Below are positions 53,239 through 63,729 of a DNA stretch of 64,000 bases, piece after piece; the first letter of the stretch is position 1, and each line of letters starts with the position of its first letter. The position numbers were made by a program, and so were the translations under genes. The notes below the pieces were generated by a model that was not told where the DNA came from, did no database searches, and saw only the letters and a program-made list of their open reading frames with translations. Location: NCBI GenBank assembly GCA_027577595.1, contig JANBRJ010000041.1, positions 81,680 through 145,679 of the forward strand, in the 5' to 3' direction. The DNA comes from Coemansia sp. RSA 487 (lineage: Eukaryota; Kickxellomycota; Kickxellomycetes; Kickxellales; Kickxellaceae).

Positions 53239-55149
53239 CTATTCATCTTCATCCTCAATCTCTTCAGTATCTTCGCCTTCGTCAACGACATCTCCTTGCC
53301 CCTGCGCAATACTTGCCGAAGCAACAGGCTCTGGAGGACATACGTTTACATAATATAGCTGCGCTGGGTGGGTACCGACATTCTCAATCGAATATGTGTT
53401 GTACTTTGGTATCATAAATTGTCCAAGAACTCCGACTTTGAACTTGGATGCATGCATTGACACCTCCACCTTTCCTGCTGTGACCAGGTAGAACAGGAGC
53501 TTGTTGGACGAGTTGCGCGGCGGCTTGCGACCACCAACAGCTATGGATAGAACGCCCGTGCTTGCATCGACTCGCCCATCCTCCTCTTCCATAAAAAGTC
53601 CAAGCCCGACCTTGTACTTGTCGCTTTTGGTGTCCACGTTGCTCCATTCGATGGATTGGCGTGATATAACAACTTCTTGGTCCACTTCAGATTCGCCATC
53701 GGGGAGAAGAACGGGCTTGGGACGCTCGTCAACTGGGATGTCGTCGTCATCGTCAAAAATGTCGATTGTCCGTTTCTGCGCGTTTTGTGCCTTGCTGTTC
53801 CTATTTTGCGATACAAATTTCGGGCCATACTTTCCAGAATTATCGCCGCTGACAGGGAACCCATAGCCCTCGTCATCGTAGTAGAAGAACTGGTTGCGAT
53901 CATCAGGGTCAAGCTCGCTCCGTTTAATACCACGAAGACTTGGAAGGTTCTGTGCATTACGCTTTACCCTGCGCTTCTTTGCTTGGTTTTTCTCTTCCGC
54001 CGTCTGTCGAACACGCACAACACCCTTCATTTTCGGCACTGGGGCTCCCTCGTTGGGGCCAGACTTGTACTCGTACTCCACGTGCTCATTCCGCCAGTAT
54101 GCCACAGGCTGGATGGTGGCTCTCGTGCTACGACGCACAGGATGTTCCGAGTCAAGTCCCCGTTTGGACTTTGTGGACTTTTTGGAACCATTAGGCTCAT
54201 CGCTTTTGGTATTCGTTGCTTCGTTTTCGGCATCCTCTTGCTCCCTACCATGGTCGTCAAGAACGGTTTCCCCGTGCGATTCTGATGCCGATGCATCGTC
54301 GTCTATAGGTTGCTCGTCGGGCTGTTGTTGGTTCGGCTCGTCCAGTTCGCTGTCTTCCGAATAAACAATATCCTCGGTTTCTTGCTCACCAACCTGTTCC
54401 TCCAAGTCCCTGTGCTCAACTGCATCGTCAAAGTAATCCTCTTGCGCGTCGTCAATGACGTTCCCAGGAACATCGTCTTCCATGTCGTTGTCTACCTGCC
54501 CTTCCTCGCCTGGCACAAACCCATCTTTAACCGCATCTATAGTCCCAATATCTGGAGAAAGGTCATCGTCATACCCGGCATCTCGAGCAGAGGTGCTTGC
54601 TTCTTCCGCAAACTCAGCAGTTGATTCCACGATGTTGCCATTCTGGCTCTTCTGGCCCATAAACGCCATAGTTACCCGGCGACCCTTTCTTGGAGAGCGC
54701 ATCCATTCGGCCTCCCGCGATCTTTGCCGTGCCGGAGCAAGGGTAGTGCGCCGATTAGCGCCTGCTCTGCTGTCAAAGTCCGTATTGAACTGGTGTGCAC
54801 GCATTGCCCGAGCCTGTATTGGACTCACAGTAGCTTCGTCCTCCTCCATAACATCAGTGGCGGTTAAGCTGGTAAGTGTGGTGGCGTTTGTCTGTACCTC
54901 TGTTTTCCTTGCCTGAGACGAAGGCATATCGAGGGCGCCCATTAGAGTGTCGTAGTTTGCTGTGCTACGTATAGGAGTTGGGCTCAGAAGCGTATGCAGC
55001 GTTCGTGTCCTCAGCGCCTTACCACCATTCTGATTTTCGTCATTGGCGTTTGGCGGCGAGGTCTGTTTGTAAAACTCTTCAACGTTCTCTAGCCCGTCCT
55101 CGTCCACGCGAACATCTCCTGCTACCCGCACACCGGTTTTTCTATCCAT
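53239..55149 (-). CDS. MIF2: CENP-C / Mif2 centromere protein
   Basis: Inner-kinetochore protein that binds CENP-A nucleosomes and links them to outer kinetochore complexes. 636 residues. The CENP-C signature motif lies at about 339-361 (RRSTRATIQPVAYW), with Arg and Trp positions that contact the nucleosome. The C-terminal Mif2 cupin dimerisation domain spans about 520-625 (LLFYLVTAGKVEVSMHASKF, FMIPKYNTYSIENVG). The N-terminal part carries the Mif2 N-region (FYKQTSP near 27) and long acidic Glu/Asp stretches. Divergent from FANCD2. Start ATG at 55147-55149. Confidence 0.94.
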   Translation of the reverse strand: MDRKTGVRVAGDVRVDEDGLENVEEFYKQTSPPNANDENQNGGKALRTRTLHTLLSPTPIRSTANYDTLMGALDMPSSQARKTEVQTNATTLTSLTATDVMEEDEATVSPIQARAMRAHQFNTDFDSRAGANRRTTLAPARQRSREAEWMRSPRKGRRVTMAFMGQKSQNGNIVESTAEFAEEASTSARDAGYDDDLSPDIGTIDAVKDGFVPGEEGQVDNDMEDDVPGNVIDDAQEDYFDDAVEHRDLEEQVGEQETEDIVYSEDSELDEPNQQQPDEQPIDDDASASESHGETVLDDHGREQEDAENEATNTKSDEPNGSKKSTKSKRGLDSEHPVRRSTRATIQPVAYWRNEHVEYEYKSGPNEGAPVPKMKGVVRVRQTAEEKNQAKKRRVKRNAQNLPSLRGIKRSELDPDDRNQFFYYDDEGYGFPVSGDNSGKYGPKFVSQNRNSKAQNAQKRTIDIFDDDDDIPVDERPKPVLLPDGESEVDQEVVISRQSIEWSNVDTKSDKYKVGLGLFMEEEDGRVDASTGVLSIAVGGRKPPRNSSNKLLFYLVTAGKVEVSMHASKFKVGVLGQFMIPKYNTYSIENVGTHPAQLYYVNVCPPEPVASASIAQGQGDVVDEGEDTEEIEDEDE

Positions 55150-55963
55150 TTAAAAAAGAAAGCACGAATGTTAAGAAACGGCATTAGCAAAACATAGACA
55201 CATGAACGCAAAATTCGGCTACTTTTATCAATGTGCACGTAACCAAGCAAACAAGCTTTATACACGCGTAGATATAAAGGGTGGAAAGGTAGAACCGACT
55301 GTATGCATAGAAGACTATAACATAAAAAATAATTCATACCTCCCGGTTACACCAATGTCGTTAAATCTGTTGCGGTTGGCAGGAGACTTTGTTCTCCTTA
55401 ACGCTCGGCTGCTCATTTGGAAATGTAAAACACTAGAACGCGTCGCTGTATATTGGGGGAAAAGGAAATTCAAAAAATGTATTCTTTACTTGTGCAATAA
55501 ATAGGGGGGAAAAGATGGGGGGAAGGTCAAAGAGTAGGGGAAATACGTGAAGCGCGTGTTTTTTGTTTTCTTTTTTATTCCTTGATTGACCAAAAACTCC
55601 AATCGAAGAGACGATTTCGATCCGTAATCCGACGATTTTACTGGTCGATGTTGATTTTTATTTTTGTCCCACTTTTTTGTCCCACGTTCTTTGATTTGTT
55701 GTAAACAAATGGGATTAGCCGATCAGCGGGTTAGATTAGGATGTGTATTCTCAAAAATGAATGCGCAGCAAAAAGCATCATCATCTTTCAAGCAAAAAGA
55801 GCGTAATTGAAGGGGGGCAACAATATCAGCTTTTCTTTCCAACTTTTATCGTTTACACGTTTTTCAAGTATACTTTGACACATAATTTACTCTGTGCGTT
55901 GTCTCCTACACACACGCACGCACGCACACACATTTAAAGCAAACTTGGTGTTGTTTACGTAGC
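55150..55963. other. divergent promoter region, MIF2 / FANCD2
   Basis: Contains a CA/CG-rich simple repeat (acacgcacgc pattern) near 55907-55932, just before FANCD2. A 100-codon frame at 55202 lacks domain support and overlaps the MIF2 promoter, so it was not called. Confidence 0.5.
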
Positions 55964-58900
55964 ATGGAAGATAGTACTCGGGAGCAATTTAGCCAGGAGA
56001 CATTCGCCAGCTGTGGCGTTGAGCTTTCAGAGGGTTGTGTCCCTGTTCTACATACATCGGCTGCGCTATTTCGCTTTAAGCTAAGTGAAAATATATCGGC
56101 GAACAAGTTGCTGGCGCAGGAATGCGGCGACTATATTGGCAGCCTACTGTCTGATCATGATACGATATCGCTGTATCTCGATCCAGTGTCTCTTGGCAAC
56201 ACTGATGACAGCAGTATACCAGCACCCCAGTCTGTAGATCAGCCTGGACTACTAAGGGCAGAAAGCTTTGTGCGTTTGGTCCTTGGCGTGGATGTGCTAC
56301 AGTCTCGTGTGATTTCAACGTTGCTGGAAAAGTTCCCAGAATTCATTGGCGAAGAGGACAGCCAGGAGGACGAAGACGCAACCAAGGTGTCTGTGAAAAT
56401 ACTGCGGCAGCTGAGATGGCTTGACTATGTTATAGACTCGGCTGGATTGGTCGATAAGCTTTTGGAAACACTTGGATATGTGCCACCAGAAATGCAAAGA
56501 GAGATCATTTCGGCTCTTCCAGACATTATATCCGATGCAGACAGCGTCCAAGTGTCTAGGGTGTTGGCAGAAATGATGACCTCGACGCCCGAGCTCATGC
56601 TTCCAATCCTTGAAACTCTTGGCAGCCTTGAATGTTCGCCACATCTTTTGCAAGAAGCACGCAACTCGGTGGTTATGCACTTGGTCTCTGCAGAGCCACT
56701 CGACTTGCCAGTGATGATTCGCTTTCTTCTTCATTCGGTGTCATCCGACGCAGCTGGCCCACTTATTGTTCGAATAAGAAAGCGTCTTGACTTGGATTCA
56801 ATTGTCCTGGCCTCGCGCCAGCTCCATGGAGCAAGCGACGACCAGACTCCAGACGTGCTCATATTCGACATTATCGCAACTAGCCTTCGATCTCACAAGC
56901 ATCTACGCGATGCGTGGCTCAAGACGATTGCTAGTGACACATCGGAAGTTGGACCGCATACTACACTAGACTTTGCTGTGCTTTTGATTTTACACCAGAT
57001 CACGACGCACACGAAGCGGGTAGAGTCGATACTAAAAGCAAAAATAGAGACTGTCGCCTCTCACTCTGTCGCGTACACGCCCCGGACCATAGAGTCAATC
57101 ATTGAACGTTTCCCAGCCGTATTCTCTGCCCACTTCACTGCATTACTCTCAGTGGCAAGCTGGCTTGTTCGGACATCTCCGACTGGTGGTTTGGGGAGTC
57201 AGGTAGCAACATCGATGCTGGTCGCTGCATTTGGCACAATGGGAATGTTCCAGCGCCAGGAAATATCGGGCGAACTTACCGTGCACATCGGTAGCGGTAA
57301 TATTAACGAGATGGACACTGCGGCCCGTACTTGTCTACAACTGGCTCATAGCTATCCATATGAGCTTCGGCCGTTTGCCATCTTCATCAAGGGATTGCTT
57401 GACTACGTCGATAACTTGCCGATAGAACATGTGCGTATAATTTTCGATGTGCTTGGGATTGTTTCTACGCTGGGTAGTGCTGACGGGGGAGGAGACGGTG
57501 GAACCGAGAGCAGCCTGTTCAACGACCTGTACATCTTTGTTCGCAAGCAGCTTGCAAGCGTGTATCCAAAGTACAACCGCGTCGGAATTGTTGGCACCGT
57601 GGCCTTGCTACGTCAGCTTGGATCAAAAGATAATGCGGCCATGGCAGCATCTAGCTCAGGTGATGCCGGCAGCAGCAGCCGTGCGGCAGAAACGCAACAG
57701 GGTGCCAATATCCACGCGCTACGGCGGGCTGTGCAGCTACTAGAGATGCTTATGGACTCGGGCAGGCATCAGTCGTGGGCTTTTGTGTCAATGACCTACG
57801 ATGAACTGGCGCATGTCGTTGAGACCAAGGGCTTGCACATTCAGCTGCTAACTTGGCTACACGAAAATGTTTCTTCTACGTTTGCCTCTCAATTTCTTGG
57901 TGATCCGGAACTGCTGTGTGATCGCTACATGCTTCCTGGTCAGCCATATTCGTCGCTTTCTATCGACGATGAGGAACCGACGATTCTTGACATCTTCAAT
58001 CACAACCTTGACGCATCAAGGCTGGGTCTGTGCCAACTGGTAAAGCGTCCTGATGCTTCTGACAGAGCTGAGATGGAAGGTATTGATAGTCCAGGCGCTA
58101 GCGGCAACAAGGACAGCAGTCCGCGACTTCGAGGATGTCTGCTTTCGTGCCTTCCGTCTCTTCTTCGTCTTATCCAGGTGTGCGAAAAGGCGCTTAGCGA
58201 ACAATCGCTTGCAGAGATTGATTCTCTGCTTGTGTGTGGGGTTTACCTCTTGCCTTCAATCGACATTGATGCGACTGTCGCTTCCAAAAACACAGGATTC
58301 CAGGGAGCTCGCTATGTGCTTGCCAAGCCTGGGGGAAATGCACACAGCGACACCTCTTTCCAGCTATCGGGGAATGCGCTTGTCGGGATAAATGAAGAGG
58401 CACGTGTGGAGCTTACTGAAAGCATACGGCTTTGGCCGCCAGAGCTGCGGCGAATAGTCTGCACCTCACTGTATGCAGCGGCAAACTGGGTCCGTGAGAT
58501 CATCAACGCCTTTGCTGACCAGCCGTCGGCGGAGATGCGCAGCAAAGTTGTTGTGCGTGTAAACCAGCTCTGGCAGATCGAGAGTGATCTGGAGGCCATT
58601 GCTGCTTCTCTGGATGACACCCCTTACGAGTTTCATCCGGTGGCTGCAGGACTGTTGCCAGAAGTGTCTGACTCTCCAGCTACTTGGACTGCACCCACCG
58701 TCCCGACCCTGCGGATTCAAGGTACGGGTGATGCAGGAGGAGTTGTGACGCAGGGTGTAAATGCGGACGCTGATTCAGTCTCTGTGGACCTGCAGAACGG
58801 ACAAGTTTTGGAACACAACGTGGGCGCATATACAGTGGATGTTGACGGACTGCTTCTTTCGCAGGACGACACTGTTCGATTCGTTGAATACGGTGCAGAG

Positions 58901-60913
58901 GTTGGATCCGCAGAAGCAGCACCCGCAGATGGTGCAAAGAAGCGTGGACGCAAGCGAAAGTCCGCCAGCACAAATGCTTCTGGCACCAGCACAGCAGGTA
59001 GTCTGTTTACAAATGGTACTTCTGGACCAGCTGAAGGTTTTACGAAATCGCCTGCGCTATATCTGCGCGAGCTCAGCTTTTCAGCGTTCAGTGTACTTAA
59101 CTTTAACTCCAAACAGCTTGTACTTTCGCAAGAGCGACAAGGGGCGTCTATTCCAAAGCTGACCGCACATGGACTGTACGTGATCTTGCGTGAGCTCAAT
59201 GCAGCGCTAAGTGTCAAGTTGGTTCGGCAGGGTGAGCGGCGGTTCCCTTTCCAAAAGCAAAATACTGCGTCTATCACCTACGGACAGCTGGCAACGTTTA
59301 GCTCAAATATTTCTAGCAGCTCATCCAACGCGATTATTGACAGCTTGTTGCCGCTGCTTCCTTCTTTGTTGAAATACCTCGAGAACTGCCTTGTCACGCG
59401 TGCAAAATTTCGGAATGACGTAGAGCTCGATAAAGAAGCGAAATCAGAGTCCGAGAACCGTCTTCTCGCATCAGTTGATACCCTGGCTGATGTGGACATG
59501 GTCGAGACCTGTATTGATACACTGCTTCAGATCATCTCTTCCATACTCTATTGGGACGGACTGCAAGGAGAAGGATGCGATCCGAGAGTGGATTCCAGCA
59601 CCAGCAGGCGTCCCAAGGGAAAGGGTGTATCGACGGTTTTGGGTGTCTTCTTGAGCGCGTTGGCAGAACAGGGCAAGCATATGGATGCCAACGAGATGGC
59701 TGATTTGAGCAAGAGCGTACTTATTCGCCGTGCATTCGACTATATCCACGGGCTTTCCAGTCTTGTGGCCACATCCACACGGGCTATGAATATTTTGCGG
59801 ATGCTCATTGCTCTACGTGACCTGACTCGAGAGAGCGAGCATGTCGAAGAGACTCAATATATGGCTGCCGAGCAGCGTGAGAACACAATGAATGGACGGA
59901 TCAGCAACCTCGCGCGTCGTATCTTGTTTGCTGACTGGTCCGAGGTAGACTTTTTGAAACCACGCGATTTGGAGTACGTTGTCATGCAGTACTTTACGCG
60001 GTACCCTCACAACCGCCTCGAGTTGGTCCACAGGTACGCTACAGCAACGCTACTTCGAGGCTTGCTGATTGGCGATGATTTGGAAGATGGGGACGACGAG
60101 GACAAGGACATAACCGGAACACTGCGTCCATCTACCTTTTCCACGTACTACAGCGCTGTGCACCACGCGCTAGCAATAATTATCAAAGAGGCAAGGTTTG
60201 ACGATATGAATGGGCAAGAGCTGCTTGGATGCGTCGGCAAGGTGGGCGAGAGCTGGCTTTCGCTGGCAAAGCTCACACAGAAGCTGACCGGAGACACACA
60301 GCGCAAGATCCTGCTCCATGCACTCAATGGCGGCCACGTACTTGTGGATCTTTTTATAAAGCAACTTGTGCCGCAGCTCGACAAATACTTTCTTATGCAT
60401 CGAGACGACGTGCTGCTTGTCTTTAACCGCGTGCAAAAGTCCACGCGGATCTTGCAAAACATCTGCAACCACTCCAAGGTGTCAAAGGACATGAAGCTTC
60501 AGTCGGCCGTACCGCGAGTGAAGCGCTCGCTTGAGCAGCTTCTGTTCAAGGTCATTGCGATGATGGAGAACAACGACTGTATCGGAGCGATCAACCTTGG
60601 CAATCTCAAGCATAGGGATATTTCTGGCACCATCGTCAGCTCGCAGATACCGCAATCGGCAACAGAGGACGAAGCTAGCGAGGACGATCTTGGTATTGGC
60701 CTTAATGCAGACGATGATATCCCGCTTGGTTGTAGCGATGCTGAGCAAGATGAACCCGATGACGTAAACGACGGTGGTACAAACAGGGTGCCTCTTCAGC
60801 AGCCACCAGTTGGTGCAGGAAAGTGCACCAAGCTTGTTGCAGCCAGAAAGCAATTGCTTGCAAATCGGCAAAGAGGATCCAGCAACCGTGCAAGACATGG
60901 CTGTGCCGGCTGA
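55964..60913 (+). CDS. FANCD2: FANCD2, Fanconi anaemia DNA-repair protein
   Basis: Helical-repeat clamp protein that, with FANCI, closes on DNA at interstrand cross-links when monoubiquitinated. 1649 residues in a single exon; human FANCD2 has about 1451. Collinear landmarks: LVLGVDVLQSRVISTLLEKFPE, LRWLDYVIDS, LPVMIRFLLHSVSSD, FIKGLLDYVDNLP, RKQLASVYPKYNRVGIVG, WVREIINAFADQPSAEM, then the C-terminal HEAT region and an acidic tail. The segment corresponding to the human ubiquitin-acceptor Lys561 reads KYNRVG, with Asn538 at the aligned position and Lys536 two residues before. A basic KKRGRKRKS cluster (about 987-995) could be a nuclear signal. The gene is absent from model yeasts. No FANCI gene lies in this window. 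Confidence 0.93.
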   Translation: MEDSTREQFSQETFASCGVELSEGCVPVLHTSAALFRFKLSENISANKLLAQECGDYIGSLLSDHDTISLYLDPVSLGNTDDSSIPAPQSVDQPGLLRAESFVRLVLGVDVLQSRVISTLLEKFPEFIGEEDSQEDEDATKVSVKILRQLRWLDYVIDSAGLVDKLLETLGYVPPEMQREIISALPDIISDADSVQVSRVLAEMMTSTPELMLPILETLGSLECSPHLLQEARNSVVMHLVSAEPLDLPVMIRFLLHSVSSDAAGPLIVRIRKRLDLDSIVLASRQLHGASDDQTPDVLIFDIIATSLRSHKHLRDAWLKTIASDTSEVGPHTTLDFAVLLILHQITTHTKRVESILKAKIETVASHSVAYTPRTIESIIERFPAVFSAHFTALLSVASWLVRTSPTGGLGSQVATSMLVAAFGTMGMFQRQEISGELTVHIGSGNINEMDTAARTCLQLAHSYPYELRPFAIFIKGLLDYVDNLPIEHVRIIFDVLGIVSTLGSADGGGDGGTESSLFNDLYIFVRKQLASVYPKYNRVGIVGTVALLRQLGSKDNAAMAASSSGDAGSSSRAAETQQGANIHALRRAVQLLEMLMDSGRHQSWAFVSMTYDELAHVVETKGLHIQLLTWLHENVSSTFASQFLGDPELLCDRYMLPGQPYSSLSIDDEEPTILDIFNHNLDASRLGLCQLVKRPDASDRAEMEGIDSPGASGNKDSSPRLRGCLLSCLPSLLRLIQVCEKALSEQSLAEIDSLLVCGVYLLPSIDIDATVASKNTGFQGARYVLAKPGGNAHSDTSFQLSGNALVGINEEARVELTESIRLWPPELRRIVCTSLYAAANWVREIINAFADQPSAEMRSKVVVRVNQLWQIESDLEAIAASLDDTPYEFHPVAAGLLPEVSDSPATWTAPTVPTLRIQGTGDAGGVVTQGVNADADSVSVDLQNGQVLEHNVGAYTVDVDGLLLSQDDTVRFVEYGAEVGSAEAAPADGAKKRGRKRKSASTNASGTSTAGSLFTNGTSGPAEGFTKSPALYLRELSFSAFSVLNFNSKQLVLSQERQGASIPKLTAHGLYVILRELNAALSVKLVRQGERRFPFQKQNTASITYGQLATFSSNISSSSSNAIIDSLLPLLPSLLKYLENCLVTRAKFRNDVELDKEAKSESENRLLASVDTLADVDMVETCIDTLLQIISSILYWDGLQGEGCDPRVDSSTSRRPKGKGVSTVLGVFLSALAEQGKHMDANEMADLSKSVLIRRAFDYIHGLSSLVATSTRAMNILRMLIALRDLTRESEHVEETQYMAAEQRENTMNGRISNLARRILFADWSEVDFLKPRDLEYVVMQYFTRYPHNRLELVHRYATATLLRGLLIGDDLEDGDDEDKDITGTLRPSTFSTYYSAVHHALAIIIKEARFDDMNGQELLGCVGKVGESWLSLAKLTQKLTGDTQRKILLHALNGGHVLVDLFIKQLVPQLDKYFLMHRDDVLLVFNRVQKSTRILQNICNHSKVSKDMKLQSAVPRVKRSLEQLLFKVIAMMENNDCIGAINLGNLKHRDISGTIVSSQIPQSATEDEASEDDLGIGLNADDDIPLGCSDAEQDEPDDVNDGGTNRVPLQQPPVGAGKCTKLVAARKQLLANRQRGSSNRARHGCAG

Positions 60914-61620
60914 CAAACTGACTGACTGGGTCTTTTTTTAGTTCTCAGTTTCACAAGAACAATGTGTTTTTTCCCCATATAAATTAAAATGCATTTATAT
61001 ATTTTTTCACAAAAGTTCTGTCTGGTTGATTGTTGTTACTTTTCACACAGAAGAAAAAACAAAGCAGAGTCGCAGGCACAGCATCTTTTGTGAATGACAT
61101 ATGGCTTGTTTAAAAATAGACTGTGTTTTTTCTTGTGTTGTACACACTTCATGACAGGTTGCATGAATTTTTTTGGTAAATGCCGTAAATGCGTCTTTTC
61201 ATGTTTTTTTCCTACTAAAGCTATTAAGGGAGGTTTGTGCGTTTCCGACGCCGCAGAGACGAAGAAGAAAACGATCATGCATGTATCATATATTTGTTTT
61301 GCACTGGCCAGTGTGCATGGCTTTGTTCGTTTATTCATGTCAAGATGCTTTGAAAAAGAAACCACACGACAAAATTTACATCTTTCCCCTGACAACCTTT
61401 GTTTTTTTTTCCAGAATTCTAATTTTGATGCAGCAACAGTGTAGCAGAAAAAAGTACTGATATAAAAATAAAGCAGCTGGAATGGTTTTTTTGCTTCCAA
61501 CGAAATTGGAAATATCAAGGCCCTTTTGCCAGTTTTTTTCTCCTCAAACATTTCTACTAAAGCCTCCTTCCTACTTATTCAACCATTGTGGTTTTCTGTT
61601 GTAAACGCAATACTGAAAGG
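60914..61620. other. AT-rich intergenic region
   Basis: No gene supported; several overlapping short frames on both strands lack protein-like composition. The right end is the promoter of the cysteine-rich gene. Confidence 0.5.
61461..61467 (+). promoter_or_regulatory. TATA box of the cysteine-rich secreted protein gene
   Basis: TATAAAA, 160 bases before the ATG at 61621; same arrangement as the GDSL genes. Confidence 0.45.
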
Positions 61621-61959
61621 ATGAAGACATTTATGCTTACCTCTTTGCTTGTTGCCATTGCCGGGCTTTCGTTCCAGGTCGAGGCAAACTCAAAGTGCCA
61701 TCCAAAGGATTGCTACATCGACTACGTTGGTAAAGAGTGCCCTCCAGAGCAACCATGTCCCGCCATTGCCTACGCTGTGGAAGCGTGTCCCTGGGACTGC
61801 GGAAAACCTGTTCCTGCGAATTGCCAGGAGCGTTGCAGACCGTGCAAGGCAGCTATATGCCCCGAGATCTGTATCTGCGAAAAGATATGTCCAACTGATC
61901 ACCACTTGCCTCAGGCAATGACAACGCACACAACTGCAACTCCTCAAGAGCCCAACTAA
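61621..61959 (+). CDS. cysteine-rich small secreted protein
   Basis: 112 residues from the ATG at 61621; the open frame begins 11 codons earlier but that would hide the signal peptide (FMLTSLLVAIAGLSFQVEA). The mature part has 13 cysteines within about 70 residues, many in CP/KC pairs (CPPEQPCP, CPWDCGKP, CRPCKAAICPEICICEKICP), then a Thr-rich tail. An odd cysteine count suggests dimerisation or one free thiol. No known family is recognised; apoplastic effector or wall protein are both possible. It ends near the retrotransposon remnant on the other strand. Confidence 0.78.
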   Translation: MKTFMLTSLLVAIAGLSFQVEANSKCHPKDCYIDYVGKECPPEQPCPAIAYAVEACPWDCGKPVPANCQERCRPCKAAICPEICICEKICPTDHHLPQAMTTHTTATPQEPN

Positions 61960-62290
61960 GTCCATTAATGTCCGTATCATTTGCCGATTCCACTGGCGCC
62001 ATAGTCAGCAATGACAGTGCTGTCATAAGCAGTGTTTGCAGTTCCTCATCCTTGGTCTCAACAATCTTATCTGGTTGCGAAGTCACCGAATAAGACAACC
62101 CATCTGCTACAACATTTTTATATCTGGAACTGTGATAACAATCTACGTTGGTGATCTGTGAACTGAGCTGTAAGATGATTGGTTTATTGAGAAATCAATC
62201 ATACTGTTGGTAATCACATCTCATTTATCGTAAGCTTTTCTTGACGATATTTTTGTGGCTATAAAAACCATTGTTTTTACTAAATAAATG
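61960..62290. other. AT-rich spacer
   Basis: Between the cysteine-rich gene and the retrotransposon remnant. Contains short imperfect inverted repeats near 62180-62200. No clear LTR is seen. Confidence 0.4.
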
Positions 62291-63729
62291 TTAACAAGGA
62301 ACTTTAGTTCCGTTTCTCATATCCTTGTAACACAGCACCCTTGCAATCGGTGCAGATCCCTCTGTCAGATGGATCTCCATTTTAGGATCGCCAGGCGCAG
62401 GTCGGCTGACTGGCGGCTGCTCAAGTGCCTGATTATACTTTGAGTACAACATCGTCAACTGAACTTCCTGACTTGTCGCCAGTGCCGCAACAGACAATTG
62501 AGACTTCAAACCATCCTTGGGAAATCTCACGCAACCCCAGCCCATTGAGTCGGCATCGTCGTCTTTCACTAACTTTGTCATTGCATTGACTGTAATCGGT
62601 TTGACTGTGTTCTCTGCAACAGACACAGACTGAGCTGCTGTTCCCAATATTTTCCAATCTTTATCTTTTTCAGTAATAAATACATCTTCCTCGTAATGGA
62701 TAGCGCTGTTGTGCTCTTTCAGTCAGTTGTTACCGAGCAGAATATCAGCTGTTGCTAGCATCACCAAATAATAAGTATTAATACGCCATATGTCAAAACA
62801 GTCGGTATCGACGCATCCAAAGCATACAGCTTGATTTTCTACTTTTTACAAAACTCCTCATCGGCAATAGCTATCTGCAACCCGCTATCCACCAAAATGT
62901 GAACCGGGATCTTGTTAACCATGCTGTCAATATACAACTGCTCCGCAGGTAGTATTTGTGCAGGCGCCCCATTCAGCGGACTCGTTTCGATCAACGCTAT
63001 ACTACGCGGCATAACCAAGGGATTTTCAGTCCTCACAACCTTCAGCCAGTTATTCATATTACAACGAGGCGTAGCTGTCATTACTGCATTGGTTTTAACT
63101 GGCACCCGTTGCATTGACTTTTCGTCTGCAAAGAAGCACCTAGCTTTTGACACAGCTGCATCGAACTTATACGCTATATTAGTCGCTGCTTCAGCAATGA
63201 ACCGATTACAAAGCTTGATCGGAAGCTTCGCAATGGAGATATCTGTTGCAAGCCCCTCGTATACACCGCGTTTGCACAGGATTTTATATTCCTCAAGGAA
63301 GGTTTCAAATTCGGCCGCATTCGTCGGCGGCTTCGTCTGATAAATTCGAATACCAGCATCCAACCAATGGATCGCGTCGCAATATAGCGTGACTAGAAAC
63401 TCTCCCAATGAACTCCACGCCAGAACCTCGTGGCCATTCAAGGCGCACTAATTCTCGTACTCTGATTGCTTATCCATCGGAACTTTCACCAACGCGAACG
63501 ACACCCATAGATTCTTCTCGACCCGGAACAATTTAAAAACATATTCAGCGTGTTGCAGCCATGGACCAATCAGAGCAATCTTTTCGCTTACTCTATTCGG
63601 CTGCAGCTCCCTGAGGGTTTTCAAAACATAGTTGATCTCTGTAGCCGACAACAAACTTGTAGTTTCAATAGTCGCCATTATCATACACATTGTGGCAATC
63701 ATCACAATAGAACAATAGCCACTAAACAA
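62291..63729 (-). mobile_element. broken Ty3-type LTR retrotransposon remnant (gag-protease, start of RT)
   Basis: On the minus strand. Gag-like segment (IGPWLQHAEYVFKLFRVE, VSFALVKVP) is cut by a TAG at 63448-63450, then continues in the same frame through ETFLEEYKILCKRG to a retropepsin-like LVDSG; that frame ends at a stop at 62839. Further along, in another frame, the stretch ending at 62291 resembles the lead-in to reverse transcriptase (a KMEIHLTEGSAPIAR segment) and stops before any catalytic RT motif. RNase H and integrase are absent. At least two stops and one frame change make it inactive. Confidence 0.72.

Noticed and set aside
55202-55504. 100-codon plus-strand frame between MIF2 and FANCD2
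   Set aside because: No domain, no codon-bias support, and it overlaps the MIF2 promoter. Could only be kept with transcript evidence.
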